A stretch of DNA of 64,000 nucleotides from Microvelia longipes (taxonomy: Eukaryota > Arthropoda > Insecta > Hemiptera > Veliidae), in assembly GCA_018340805.1 (NCBI GenBank), contig JACMZG010001908.1:46347435-46411434 (forward strand). The letters run 5' to 3'. Every line of letters begins with the position of its first letter. Position 1 is the first letter of the stretch. A model generated the notes under the pieces. That model was not told where the DNA came from and did no database searches. It saw nothing but the letters and a program-made list of their open reading frames with translations. Shown here piece by piece: positions 9,356 through 22,327 of this stretch. The position numbers and the translations under genes are program-made.

Positions 9356-11985
9356 TAAAAATAAAATACAACATGTTAAAATAAAATCAACGTCTGGAGA
9401 TAAAATCTTGTATGCACCTTGGCAGTAAAATGTTATTTCCCCCTCGCAATTACATCTCTCGGCTTCGCCTCGGGAGTTAATAGTCATAACTCTCTCGGCT
9501 TTGGCCGTAGGAACCAACTAACTGCTCAGGGAAATAATAGCATTCTTTACTACCTTGGTGCATAAATATCTATTAAATAAGGCTACCTCTCCGCTATAAA
9601 GCGTGCGCTTTGCGCTGCAGAGAGGGAGTTCCTTACTCTGTAAATAGCTAGTTTTATTGCTAGATTTTTTAGGCGATGCTTTGCTTAGATATTATTAAAA
9701 AAGATGTCTCATATCACTAAATAATAATACTTTTTATAAGGAACATTGTACTTGCGAATTGTTTCAAAAGAAATTCGCTTAAGCAACAGTGCAATGTTGA
9801 GTGTCACCGGTTTCGTTTCATTCCATTACTTCGATCCTCCGCCTCATTCTTATCGCACTGCACATAATTATCTGATAAAAGTTTAATAAACAGACAAAAC
9901 ATTGTAGTTTTAAAGTTGTATTTTTAAACTTTAATTAATTTTATTACAAAAATAAAATACTTAACAATAAAAAAAAGAAAAACTCGGGTACAGCCGGGTT
10001 CTAAATATAAGATAGAAATTTAGGACCAGCAGTAAATAGATTTTTACAGTCATTCTTATAGATTTAATTAAAATGCACTTGGATTAGTTTACTTATTTTA
10101 TACTCTCTGCAAATGAGACCTGAATAATTTAAAAATCTAATTAAAATATGTTAATGCGCTTTTTTTTGTTCGCTTATTTATTTTTAATTTAAAAATATAC
10201 ACCTTTTTAAAAGCATTTTTACTTCTGTTTTTATTTTTATATTTTCAGCGTTGCTAAAGAAGGAATTAATTAATTTATAAAGAGTAAAAGTGTGTTAACT
10301 GCTTCATGAAATTAGGATTTTAAAAGCTTGATGACAGTCCGTGATACGGAGGGCGGTTTTATCTCCTTTTTTCCGGGGGGATTCTTTTTCTATTTGTACT
10401 AAGTTGTAAAGGTTTAACATGAAGAACAAACATGAGTTTGAAGTTTCAGTAGAAAGGTTAGAGTGGCTATTTTTTGACGCCCTTAAGGGACAGTAAGAGA
10501 AAACAAACGGACAGATCTGACCATCTGGGTCCCTACAGTCTCAGGAGACCAGGGCTGCTTTTTACCCTCTCTCTTCAAACCGTGTGATGTATTATTAAAA
10601 CGTTGAGAGTATTATATTTTTTTATATAAGGAGGCGAAGAAGTAAACATATGTACAAAGGGAGTTAAAGGTTACATATGGGGAGAAAAGTAAAATTTGTT
10701 CTTCTCTTAAGAATTCTGTATATTTCGTGTGCTCTGCAATCCAAATGCCTTTTGTTGCATTTTTTATTTTCTGTAGTCCCTTCGATATATTTTTTTAAAA
10801 AGAATAGCGATATGAAAGTGTATAAGAAAGATGTATGAATTGTAAACAATAGGAATACTTGATAAGCAGAGATAAAGAAGAAATAAATTTTTAAAATATT
10901 GTTGCGATAAAAACTAGGGCACACTTGAACCAGATTTATGACGACAATACCAATTATTAAATTAGTATAATGTAAGCAAATAAAAAAGGACTGCCTGGAA
11001 CATATTTTATTGTAATTTTTTCAAAACAACGTTTCCGTTATTTTATTTTTTTCTTTACTAAAAAGGTATTTTATCATTCTTTTCGCTTATATGAACTTGT
11101 TACCTTGACTATAGATATATCCACTTAAGGATATACCTTTGGTGAGGAATTGACTTAAAATAGTTGTCCAATATGGACAAATGATGATTTGGAGGAACCT
11201 TATTAGTATCTCGACTTTAAAACAAATATTATCTTATATTTTTGTTTAAACTATTATCATATTTTTGTGTATAACTGTTTATATATGTTTGAGACATTGA
11301 TACAAAAATATTTTGAGGGTAGTTTATGTTAAAACAAAGAACAATTGCTTTATTAATAGATATATAAAAATAAATGTATAAACGGCTCGCAAAGTGGTCA
11401 TGGGGCTGAAGATTTTTTTTTTAGTTGGTATTCGTTTTATTGTTATCCGAAGATATGAAATAAACTGAATAAAAAAGCTGAAACCGTATAAATAAGAATA
11501 ACTTATTATTTGTTGGATAAAACTTGCGATGCAACTCTTTCATTAATTTGAAACCAGTTTTTAATATCGCAGTGCAGCAGTAATAAACAGTCAAGACAGT
11601 TTGTAGAATATTGTCGGTAGACACAATTGTAGATAATAGGAGTACAATATACTTCTTAGTCCCAAGAGAGAACAAAGTAGTTTTATGAGTCTAGAAAGTA
11701 TCTAGGAGGACGATATTTTACACCTGTGACCATTTATATACTGGGTACTTAAAATGCTTTAAAAATTATTATATTTTTCAATAAACCTTTTTGTTTGAAT
11801 CAGTTACATGAGAACATAGAGTGCTTGGCATGGTAGCTTGGGTATTTAACAGGTGCTTGTAAAACTCTATAAGAAGTATTTATTGAGTAGTAGTTGTAGT
11901 AGTGAGGGGAAGGGGGTAAGCCTGATAAGTAGACCTTACTTCGGGTTCTTTTCACCATCTCAAATTCAACTACCAGTCACTATAC
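9356..11985. other. Unassigned AT-rich DNA
   Basis: Contains a small GC-rich patch at about 9,455-9,625 with CTCTCGGCTTCG and CTCTCGGCTTTGG words that recall the mini-hairpin tails of repeat A. The minus-strand frames at 10,664-10,924 and 11,421-11,675 are AT-driven, hydrophobic and unrecognised. Confidence 0.3.
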
Positions 11986-11989
11986 CTGC

Positions 11990-12280
11990 ACTATTTTATC
12001 CACGTCAAACAACATGCTGCCATTGGTGAAAGTGAAAATGTCCTGCCATCATAGAGTACCTGTTTCCACTTCCTCTTCCTGAGCACTCCAGTTCCAAATA
12101 TTTGTAACCTGAGCTATCCAAACCCTTCAATAGTGATGGACTGTTTCTTCCTTGCTATTATCACAAATTGCTCATTTAGGGCTCTCAGCCGCTTCATTAA
12201 CACCAAATGCCTATTTAGCCTGCATTCCTCAGTTAATACTCCTACCATTGGTGTGAGACAGGTCTTAGTCAGGTAAAGAA
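11990..12280 (-). pseudogene. Non-LTR retrotransposon ORF2 tail (zinc-knuckle region), decayed
   Basis: Minus-strand translation gives GVLTEECRLNRHLVLMKR, very close to the LTGHCxLNxHLxxM pattern found near the C-terminus of Jockey-type and related non-LTR retrotransposon polyproteins. One frame away follows CDNSKEETVHH, the matching C..C....E..HH knuckle. At least one frameshift and several stops separate the pieces, so it is dead. I did not find the reverse transcriptase upstream (12,280-12,700); it has probably decayed or was never copied because of 5' truncation. Confidence 0.55.
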
Positions 12281-13800
12281 GTCACTTAGATTTTATTTTG
12301 TCGAATTTTGAAAATATCATGTTTGACTGTATAAATCCGTTGTTGTTTTCCCAAATTATTTTAGTTTCCTTGCAAATCCAATTTTGCTACAAGGTATTTG
12401 GTCTGCCTTCTTGTCCATAAATCGCAGGGTCTGACTTGCGACCTTATCAATTAGGGCTTATCATATAGCTACTTTAGTATTTTCTTGTATAGGTTATGTT
12501 TTTTTTCAATTCTACGTATGTGTCCTAATTTGTACGCAGAGATTTCAGGTACTCAGCAAAGATACTGCTGAGTCCAGTGCTTTTAGATTTTCCATGTTGT
12601 CCTCAAAAAATCCCTTTCTACTTCTCCGTAAAAAGTATACTCTTCAATTACTTTTCAGACAAAACATTGTGGCCCATTTTGTGAAATAATTAAGAAAAAG
12701 TGATACAATACCTAGTATTTAACCCTAATTGGTTTGAGTTAGACTTATTCCTAGGTGTTAGTCTGACTTATGAGAGTTATTCATATCATAGTCTAACAGT
12801 CTCAAGTAATACTTTAGAATACTGCCTTATGTGTATTAAACTCCTACATCAATTACATATATTCTGCCAGACTTTGCAAAAGTTTCTATCTGTATTTCAT
12901 TTATACGTATATTTGCCTTATACAAATTTGATAACAATTGACTGGTTTTAAATTATTTCAAAACAAATTCTCTAATGTCTCATTCTTGACCTACTTGGCA
13001 AGTCTCTCTGAAAATACATACCGTATAAAGGTTCACGGAACAGCATTTTTAAAGGGATAATAAGTTTTCCAGCAGTTTTCTTCATGATCGCAGTCATTAG
13101 TATTTGATTATTAATAGCGTGGTGAAGTCTAATGCATGCCTTTGCTATCCATATAAACCTTCCCTATGTAGACCTTGCTGCTATTAAACATTAATGTGCA
13201 ATTTATAATCATTTTAAAGTAAAAATATTGTTTCACTTATTCGCTTGTATCGCTCATTCAAAACATAGTTCATACCGAATTAGTTCATAGTTTTTAATAT
13301 AAATTTTCTAATTAACTAAAAGTTTCAAATTGGAGAATTTAAAATAGAGTCCAATCATTATTCTATATAAATTAGATTATCCTATTAACTAATACATCAT
13401 CTTTGGTTAACTCAAGCTCTGTTTTTCCAAGCTCAGGTTCCAATAAATTTAAATTAAAAGTACACAGTGATATTTCATCATAAAATAGTAATTATACATT
13501 TTTATTACCACTTTAAACTTTGATTCTAAGTAGTTGACTTATATTTTAATATTTAAAAGTTGACTTTCAGATTGTTATCAGTTAAATCAACCTAATAATT
13601 TATATGCTCTGAGATAACAGCAACAGGTCTTTGCGGTCTCACTTTAAAGAATTCGCTAACCTAAAGAGCAAGGTGCCTCTCAAGCGCTGTTTCTTAAACT
13701 GCAAGGCAGGCAGCAAGCCTGAATTCATAAGGGTAGGGTATGTTAAAGACCATTAAATGATCAGCTTTAATCACATGTCAAGGTAAAGGAACAACTTTTA
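12281..13800. other. Unassigned AT-rich DNA
   Basis: May contain further decayed parts of the retrotransposon up to about 12,700. The 83-codon frame at 12,700-12,951 matches nothing I know. Nothing else is seen. Confidence 0.3.
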
Positions 13801-13810
13801 ACATATTATT

Positions 13811-14755
13811 TACCGCAAAAAGTGTGATCTGATCGAGAACGTGCTAACTGATGATAAACTTTGTGGTAGTAAATGTGATCAGATCGAGAACGTGTCAACT
13901 GATGATAACCTTTGTGGTAGTAGGTGCACAGAACATAGTTGATAGAGTGTCTGCAGTACTAATTCACAATAAAAAGTAAATATATTTGTGGTCCAGCTGA
14001 TGATGACCTTAGGCTGGTTATGATGAGAACGTGCTAACTGATGAAAACTTTATGGTAGTAAGTGTGATCTGATCGAGAATGTGTCAACTGATGATAACCT
14101 TTGTGGTAGTAAGTGTGATCTGATCGAGAACGTGCCAACTGATGATAACCTTTGTGGTAGCAAATGTGATCTGATCGAGAACGTGCCAACTGATGATAAC
14201 CTTTGTGGTAGTAAATGTGATCAGATCGAGAACGTGTCAACTGATGATAACCTTTGTGGTAGTAGGTGCACAGAACATAGTTGATAGAGTGTCTGCAGTA
14301 CTAATTCACAATAAAAAGTAAATATATTTGTGGTCCAGCTGATGATGACCTTAGGCTGGTTATGATGAGAACGTGCTAACTGATGATAAACTTTATGGTA
14401 GTAAGTGTGATCTGATCGAGAACATGTCAACTGATGATAACCTTAGTGGTAGTAAGTGTGATCTGATCGAGAATGTGTCAACCGATGATAACCTTTGTGG
14501 TAGTAAGTGTGATCTGATCGAGAACGTGCCAACTGATGATAACCTTTGTGGTAGCAAATGTGATCTGATCGAGAACGTGCCAACTGATGATAACCTTTGT
14601 GGTAGTAAATGTGATCAGATCGAGAACGTGTCAACTGATGATAACCTTTGTGGTAGTAGGTGCACAGAACATAGTTGATAGAGTGTCTGCAGTACTGATT
14701 CACAATAAAAAGTAAATATATTTGTGGTCCAGCTGATGATGACCTTAGGCTGGGT
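13811..14755 (+). repeat. 51-bp satellite arranged in higher-order units
   Basis: The basic unit is 51 bp (GATCTGATCGAGAACGTG, CAACTGATGATAACC, TTTGTGGTAGTAA). Runs of two to six units end in a distinct segment (TAGGTGCACAGAACATAG, then CTGCAGTACT, CACAATAAAAAG and CCAGCTGATGATGACC), seen at 13,921, 14,263 and 14,657. The spacings are 342 and 394 bp and differ by one basic unit. As 51 is a multiple of three, frames stay open on both strands; the plus-strand frame encodes a 17-residue repeat (SKCDLIENVPTDDNLCG) with a CGSKC motif, closing with CTEHS and a stop in each higher-order unit. Translation is unproven. Confidence 0.85.
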
Positions 14756-17034
14756 TGAAATTGTTGTGATTATAAAATTAATTTTGATGTTGAGATTTCT
14801 CTTCAATTTATTTAAATCTATGAAGAAAAACTTTCCACACTAAACCTTAAATTCATAACAAAAGTTAAGCTTGTATTGATTAATACCATGGATGAAATTC
14901 CTTTAATACTACATAAAATGAAAAATACTAAAATTATTTTGATTAATTTTTAGAGTATTTTTATTGCTTTAAAAACGTTTGATAAGTTTCTCGATAAAAG
15001 CCGCAGCGTATTGTAAGCCAGTTTCTTGTGCCGCTGGTTAGTAATAGGCTTTAGAGATTCTCTTCATTAGCCAAGCAAAGAGTTTAATTTCAAATCGCAT
15101 TAGAGTTTGCCCTCTGTTTTGGGTAAAAAGAGTTTGGTGGGGAAAAGAGAGTTTGGCTGAAAAGAGAGATGGTGGCATGAGCGAGATCGTTAGTTAGTTA
15201 AAGACCTGCTTCCCTGCCTCGTAGCTTTAACGCTATTCCTCACTTCTCTTTGTCTCTCTTTTCCTTTTTAAGTTTTCCTTTTTCCCAACTTAAATCTTTT
15301 TCGAAAAAAACCCCTCGGTGAAAAGCAGAAAACTGAGTTATTAACCAGTTAGACCTTCTCAGATTGTGCCTATCTTTATTTCAGGAAAAAAAATTCTTGC
15401 ACTATAGATAATGTAAAAAATTTGTCAAAACGTGGCCTAAAAAATTTCTTTCGTTGTTTTGAAGAAAAAAATCTCAAAAATAACGATGTTACAAAACTTC
15501 CTCTTCTGGTCATGGACCATTTTTTCTATGCTCTTTTCTTCTTTTTTGCCAACCAGAGATATAAACTAGAGGAGGCCTGAAACATCTTATTGTGCCTCTC
15601 AGGGGCTCTGTGTAACCTCATTGAAGCCTCTTTCAAGAGTGAGTTAAGGATAAATCAGTAAATTAATAAATCAATGATTTTGGCTTTCCGCTCATTGTTT
15701 GTGTTATATTTATAATCGAGGGTGGTCAAGTTACTTTTTCGATGTTTTAAAATTTAACCTATAGGACCCCTCTAGTAATAATATCTCTATGTTACCAACC
15801 ATAAGAGTAGATTAATTTTTTTGAATTATTTTATTTTAAATAATTCATAAAATAAAATATATAGTTTGTTAGCTTGTACCTTCTAGATAGACATATTTTA
15901 CATTCACTAACTTAAAATAATTTCAACTAGAGGAATATTAAACATTACTCAGCTAATTTAGACAGGAAAATACTATTTTGTTAATTTTCTCCCAGGATTT
16001 TAATAACAGGCAGGTATTATTAAAAAAATCAATAAGGTAAAGTTTACCTACCTTGGGATTAAAAGCAAAACTTAAAGTACATAGTTTTTACGTCTTATTC
16101 CATTTATCTGCTTCTTAAATTAGTAGCTATTTTTCTCTCTAATTTATTTTTATTCGTTTTATTATTGTTATAAAAATCAATTTATATATTAAATAAATAT
16201 GAAAATATAAATAAAAGCAAGTAACAAAAGTTTGAACGAAACGTTCAATATAAACTTGCAATAAAATAGTGGATCTAACGACGCTTGGAATCTAGGTTAG
16301 GAAAAACTTACGTACCTAATATTATATTTTCGTGGTTGTATAATGTAAACATGAAAAACTTTATTGTGTACAAAGGTTTCCTTGCTTTCCGTGTTAAAAG
16401 TAATAAAATACAATACAAAAGGGCTTAATGTAACCTAAGAAACAGCATCTTGCTATTTTTTATTACGCCAGAAAAAAGCATAACTTTTTTACGTTTTTTT
16501 GTTGCTTGGTATAAAACCAAGTCCGTGATTAATATATGCCAACCACATTCAGCATTGCGGCAACTCGCTTCCGTATTTTATTTAATATTTTTTTAAGGAG
16601 TAAAATATTTTTTGAAACAATGTTTGTGACATACTGAGAAATGATGCTTGTTTTCAAACATTTTTAAATATTAAAGTAAGTTTTTGCGTATTAGTAATAA
16701 TAATATTAGGTGAACAGTGGCGCATCAAGTAGTTGTAGAAAAAAAATCTATAATTAATTTCTAAGACTTGTACTAGTATTACGGGTTTAGTATAACACAT
16801 ACTCCGCCGCTAAGAAATCGCTTAAAATGGGTTTTATTTTAACCAAGTGGGATAATGTCAAATTATGAAAAATAATCTTATATTAGAATTTATGCATATC
16901 AGAAAAGTTTATAGGAACCTCTATTTTTAAATTATTAATCATTTGGAAAAGGAATAGGTCCAAAAAAATACATAACAATAATTTTGCCGAGCTTTCGGTG
17001 TAATGTTATCTTTTTCAAAGCTTTACATAATAAT
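14756..17034. other. Unassigned AT-rich DNA with one diverged dispersed repeat
   Basis: A segment at about 15,601-15,790 (starting AGGGGCTCTGTGTAACCT) resembles 24,399-24,655 (AGGGCCTCTGTGTAACCT) in word order, ending near TATCTCTAT. Otherwise no gene or structure was recognised. Confidence 0.3.
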
Positions 17035-17275
17035 AAACAAATCTTACAGTTACATGATTATAGATAAAAATTTTACAGTTACATGATTATAGATAAAAAG
17101 TTTACAGTTACATGATTACTGTTAAAAATTTTACAGTTACATGATCACAGTTAACAGCTTTACAGTTACATGATTACAGTTACAAATTTTACAGTTACAT
17201 GCTTACAGTTAAAAATTTTACAGTTACATGAATACAGTTACGTTATTACAGTTAAAAATATTACAGTTACATTGG
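17035..17275 (+). repeat. Short tandem repeat, unit about 29-31 bp
   Basis: Eight or so copies of TTTTACAGTTACATGATTAC followed by AGTTAAAAA-like spacers, with small variations. The first two units have ATAGATAAA in place of CAGTTAAAA. Confidence 0.85.
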
Positions 17276-18049
17276 TTAAGACTTTTATTAACCCCCTGTG
17301 AGACTGACATTTAGAAATTGAAAGTAAATGACCAAGAAAAAATTAATCATTATTCAGGTCAGTAGTAGAAGACATTTATGATGCTATAATGCACAAATAC
17401 GGTCTGTTCAATGATCTGTAGTGAGCGTCAGGTGAAAACAACCAGCATCTAACAATCATTTTAGATTTAACTTGCCCACTGCCTTTGATGTTTAAACCTT
17501 AAGGTGACTTGTTCAAGTTTTTAGGGGATTATAAACATCCTTAAAAGGAAACGCCAAATGTTCCAATATGCATTTTATGTGCCAATATTCATTATAAGTA
17601 CTAATATTTATTTTTAATTATTAAACATTACTGAAAGAAATTTATAAAATTTGGTTGGAAAGAGAGACATTTTTCTTATAGGATGCCATAATTGTTACCA
17701 CAATAATGCAGTTTACTGAATAAATTATAACCAAAAGACTCGAGTAGATTAAATGTTTTCCTGTGAGTAAACAAAAACACAACGCTTTCATACTTACAAT
17801 TTATAGCTGTGTGATGATGATTTTATGTCATCTAGAGTCAAGATAATCTATGACATACTTGTAATACATAATTTTGAAAATAGTAGTAAATTAATAATAT
17901 TAAAATAATTTTAATTTTATTTACTATTAAATAATAGTAGAAAATAGTTTGAAATTTATAAACATAAATTCATATAGTTGAGTTTTACTACAAACCTCGT
18001 ATGAGGTCAAGAGCAGCGTGAACTAGGCAACTAGTAATAAGGTTATACC

Positions 18050-18330
18050 GGCAGACAGAGAGTCTAGAAAAAATTTATTCAGATCTAAGTATAGAGGAGA
18101 TGAAGAGTGTAGAGGGATAAAGTCTAAGGAGATAGAGATAGAGTCTAGACGTATAAATATATATTGTTGCAAAAGAGATGCAATCCAGAGGTAATAAGGT
18201 ATATGCAAGAGAAACAGAGATAGAGTCTAGAGAGATATATTCTTGGGAAAAAGATGGAATACAGAGGGATTGAGATAGATTCTAGAGAAATAGAGATGGG
18301 GTCTAGAGGGATAGAGAAAGAGTTCAGACG
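18050..18330 (+). repeat. Degenerate GATAGAGTCTAGAG repeat
   Basis: The words AGAGTCTAGA and GAGATAGAG recur about ten times with irregular spacing of roughly 20-40 bp, producing a purine-rich block. The minus-strand 61-codon frame here is a by-product. Confidence 0.7.
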
Positions 18331-20720
18331 CCATCTAAAAAGAAAAGGATAGAGAATAAACTTTTTTTATTGGGTTGTGACTCTCAGATTTGGTATTCAA
18401 ATATGTAAAGGGGTGGAGGACCAAGTAACCTGCAGGATATATTACTATCATGAGTCTACCTTTTTATCTATGGAAACAATATCAGCGAATTTTTTCTCTG
18501 AAAATAACTAATGAGGCAAGAATAACATGGGAGACGGGAACAAGTTGTCCTTTTTATCTTCAAAGCGAGCTATGAAACAAATCATTAGACATATTAGTTG
18601 GGTTCTTAGTGCAGCAAGATTGTTGTGATTTTTAAAATTAGGAGGTAAAAAGACCTCCTTAGAGAGAGCAGAAGGTTGAGAAGAGGAGAGATAAGAAGTT
18701 AGATTAGTAAATAAAAACGATTTCTACATACAATATGATATTACCTATTGATTACGGATTTTGTTATCATCATTGTACGCGTGAGATTTAGTCATTTCTT
18801 ATTTTAAAAGCTCTAACCAAAACATAGTAATTTAAAGTAGATTTTATTTACACTTTAGGACATATACATTATTAATTTGAATTTCGCAGTCATATCCTAA
18901 AATAATTTTTAATTTATTTTATTTAAATTTATTATTGTAATTATAATTATCAAATTATAACATTATTATAATTATAAATTATTAGAATTATAAATAAATT
19001 ATTATAAAAATTGTAATTAATATACCGTTTTCACTCTATAATGTCTCTTCAAACAGATAAAACAAAGAATAACAAATATTTGATAAAAAAGACTATTTAT
19101 TAAGAATGCCAGATACTTACTTCTCTTTTTATTTCTGTTTTTTATTAATTTAATATGACAGATATTACGTTCTTATTTAATCACACTATTTTGTTATTTT
19201 TTCTGTTATTGATATGCATGTTCGGTTATAAATATGCGAGATAATTTAACTTATTTTGATTGGCATATTTTAACTTTTACATTCATTGAAAATTCGCTCA
19301 GCTCGCTGTACGAAACTAAGCTTTTCACACAACTAATGTATAACTTACGTTTTCAATCTTTGTAATGGGAGCTTAAAAAAAGCCCCGGGAGAGCAGAAAA
19401 AAACACAATAAAGTGCTTATTTAAAATTCAATAAACCTGTAGTACCTTGTACGTGGAGAAACAGATAAAATTCATACTAACGTATCAAACATTTTCCAGA
19501 GCTTTTATTAACTTTTTTTTACACTTCAAGTTCGAGAGTTGAAAAATCAATTTTACATTGTTGCAAAGAATATTAAAAGCGAATCTATAATGTAACATTT
19601 TTCCCCTAAAAAGAAATTAAATTAATCAATGAAAGCAGTGCTGACTATATTGGGTCATTATTGAAGTGTTTTATGAACTTTGTACTCTGGAATTACCCAT
19701 CCAGAGTATGTTGTACTTTTTTAGATCAAATCAGAAAGGTGTCATTTAATTGGTCATCGATTTTATTTTGGTTGAGCGGAGGACTGTACAATATAAAATA
19801 TAGTACAAATTATACAAAATCTTACCTCGTTGCAAGATTCCTTTTGGTGTAGATAGAGCCAAGTTTTTGGGTGTTAAAGGGACTGTAGGAAAGGAATACT
19901 CTGCGCAGAGGTGAAAAGGTATTTTGAGGACTGTATTGTGCAACGAATAAGTTAATTTTGAGCGATTAATGAAAACCGAAGTAGCTATATTGAGCAAAAC
20001 TAAAACCAACAATTATAGCGTGGAAGCGTAATTTGAGTCGGCGTGTATACGTAGCGTATGACTTTCGTAGACTGACTCGATCTAGGAAAAACTCCCTAGA
20101 CCTGGGACAAAATACCAATAAATAATGTATTTAACCACTATCTAGCGGCATCAATGCGAACTAAAATCAAAATTAAATTTAAAGCCCAACCAATTCTATT
20201 GCATAGAATGCCGAGGTACAAGGTGTTAGGTTTGGCTTATTGTGTAAAATAAGTAAGTTTTAGTTACAATTTTATCTGAAACTACAATAACAGCACAAAC
20301 ATTGCATTTATGTAGCTTATCAGATTTATCACTATTCATAATCTATCTAGAGGCTTAAAACTTTTATACGGGTCATTCCATGTCAAATCAACACAAAAAA
20401 AGTAAATCTTTGGCCTCTTGGATTTTAATATAACTTGGTTGACAGGTTCAGCCATATTTTCGCAGTAGGGTGGTGAATTTTCCAAAGAATGTGATTTTTA
20501 AACATTTCTTTGACTACAAAAATGGCCGTATCTGATATTCGGCATGGGCTATAATTTTTATTTTGGTGGCGTTTGAAAGCTTTAACTTGGCCCTTTCAAA
20601 TAGATTTTACATAATTTTGGATAATTAGTTACAAGTTTTTATTATGTACAAATATAAAATAAAAATGCTAAAATCTCAAAAGGCCAATTTTTAAAATTTT
20701 TGAAAAAGTACTTTAAAAGA
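18331..20720. other. Unassigned AT-rich DNA
   Basis: Frames at 19,661-19,852 (plus) and 19,746-20,012 (minus) overlap one another and match nothing recognisable. At 20,369 the word GGGTCATTCCATGTCAAATC looks like a transposon terminus, but no partner end was found. Confidence 0.3.
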
Positions 20721-21235
20721 ACACAGGACTGTAAACACAATGTGATTCTACTGATAACACGAAAGCTGGTTGACTGGTGGTCTTAAGTAGGCGTACCATC
20801 CTAACAATAAAACATTATTTTAAATATGTATCATAAATATCCAATAATGAAGAAAGATTTTAAAGAACAAATATAATAACTTAAAACACCTGCTGAGTAT
20901 TTAATAAAACCGGTCTTAGATAGCAAAAAAATAGCGGAATACAGGAATCTACATTTAGTTTACGAGGAACTACTTTTAGTATAATTTTAATTAAAAACGT
21001 TTAACTACAATTTAAAATGCTTAAAATATTGTGATGCACCGATATTTATATTAGTATTTTATGAATAATCAATCATTAATTAATAATACAACATAATAAT
21101 TCAGCAATCGGAAGTATTGCCAACTTTTTTATAAGAAAATTCTATATTGTTAGGGTGGCAGCATTACTTAAGACCACCAGTGAACCGCCTTTCGTGTTAT
21201 CAGTAATGCTCCTTCTATATATAGTATTATTCTAA
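20721..21235 (+). mobile_element. MULE-like MITE, copy 1 (left end missing)
   Basis: Aligns along its length with 26,545-27,067: shared words include ACAGGACYGTAAACACAATG, CACCTGCTGAGTATTTAATA and GCACCGATATTTATATTAG. The right terminal repeat ends in TATAGTATTATTCTAA, whereas the outermost part of the left terminal repeat is absent. It has no coding frame. The inner terminal repeat (GTTAGG.TGG....TTAAGACCACCAGT) is preserved on both sides. Confidence 0.8.
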
Positions 21236-21384
21236 GTTTGTAGACTACAGAATGTTTTTGCGGGACAGTTCCTTATTAATTCTAATGTCGGTGTTTTACT
21301 TTTATTTCTGTATACTGTAAATATAAAAGAAAAGTATTATTGTGTTTGGACGAAAGATCCGAATCTGGGATTATGAGTAAGTAT

Positions 21385-21462
21385 ATCTACGGTTTTTGTT
21401 GCATCACTATGTTAAGCTGCATCAAGCGAGGTCAGTACTTGGTGGGTGACCACTAAGAATAA
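21385..21462 (+). ncRNA. 5S rRNA-derived repeat head, copy 1
   Basis: AGTACTTGGTGGGTGACC differs from the 3' domain of eukaryotic 5S rRNA (AGTACTTGGATGGGTGACC) by a single deleted A, and the sequence opens with TCTACGG like the 5S 5' end. The middle of 5S is missing, so this is not a functional 5S gene but fits a 5S-derived SINE head that keeps box C. It aligns with 32,879-32,966. Confidence 0.5.
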
Positions 21463-21924
21463 AACGAATGTTTTTACTATGCAAAATGAATTCAAAATAA
21501 ATTATGTGATTTCCAAGACCTAGTGAGGAGCAGAGTGAGGCTGAAATGATGAAAGAAAGTTTCTATGTACACCGTACTCGATTTTTTAAAGTACTTAAAT
21601 AAGTTTTTAAAGTAATATACTTGTAATTTACATATTTTAAAAAAACTTGAAAATGTATTTTCATTTTTATCGACTATTTATGTGATTTGGTTCTAGAATT
21701 GTCTAGTAATAGTCTGGTGTTGTCTAATAGCTCGGATAGCTCGGTGTGTAGTGCCGTCAGGGGAGTTAGAGTCTCACAGGGATTGTATCTCAACATAGAA
21801 AGGCTTGTAAAGGAAAGCAAGTCAACAAGAAAACAAGGCTATCAGCTTTTCCTCTTGGCAATCTTTAACTCCTTTCTTAGGGTCGGATTATTATACCCAA
21901 GTCATATTTGTTCTAACGTAATTT

Positions 21925-22055
21925 TAAAAATCGGGTACAGGGTACCTCAGTCATTTTCACATAACATCGGATACGCTTTGCTTGTCCTCAGAATGTCATG
22001 TTAACACAAATTTTAAAATAGAATTCCTTTGGTTTTGCTACGCTCAACCTCAGAA
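21925..22055 (-). repeat. Dispersed repeat B fragment
   Basis: Carries ATCGGGTACAGGGTACCTC, then ATACGCTTTGCTTGTCCTCA and TTTTGCTACGCTCAACCTCA, ending at the (AT)n tract. These are the same blocks as at 4,835, 30,620 and 33,000. The 105-codon frame at 21,687-22,004 runs into this repeat and is not credible. Confidence 0.5.
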
Positions 22056-22057
22056 TC

Positions 22058-22327
<270 letters not shown>

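Noticed and set aside
14320..14755. Hammerhead ribozyme in the 51-bp satellite
   Set aside because: CTGATGA and GTC words occur in each unit, but no GAAA box follows a paired stem II at the right distance, and stem I would be too short.
13811..14755. CRISPR-like array
   Set aside because: There are no unique spacers between repeats; the units are contiguous satellite copies in a eukaryotic context.
20369..20700. GGGTCATTCCATGTCAAATC as a DNA transposon terminus
   Set aside because: It looks like a terminus seen in other genomes, but no inverted partner, target duplication or ORF was found here.
21687..22004. 105-codon plus-strand ORF
   Set aside because: It begins at a non-ATG codon, has no recognised motif and ends inside the dispersed repeat B.
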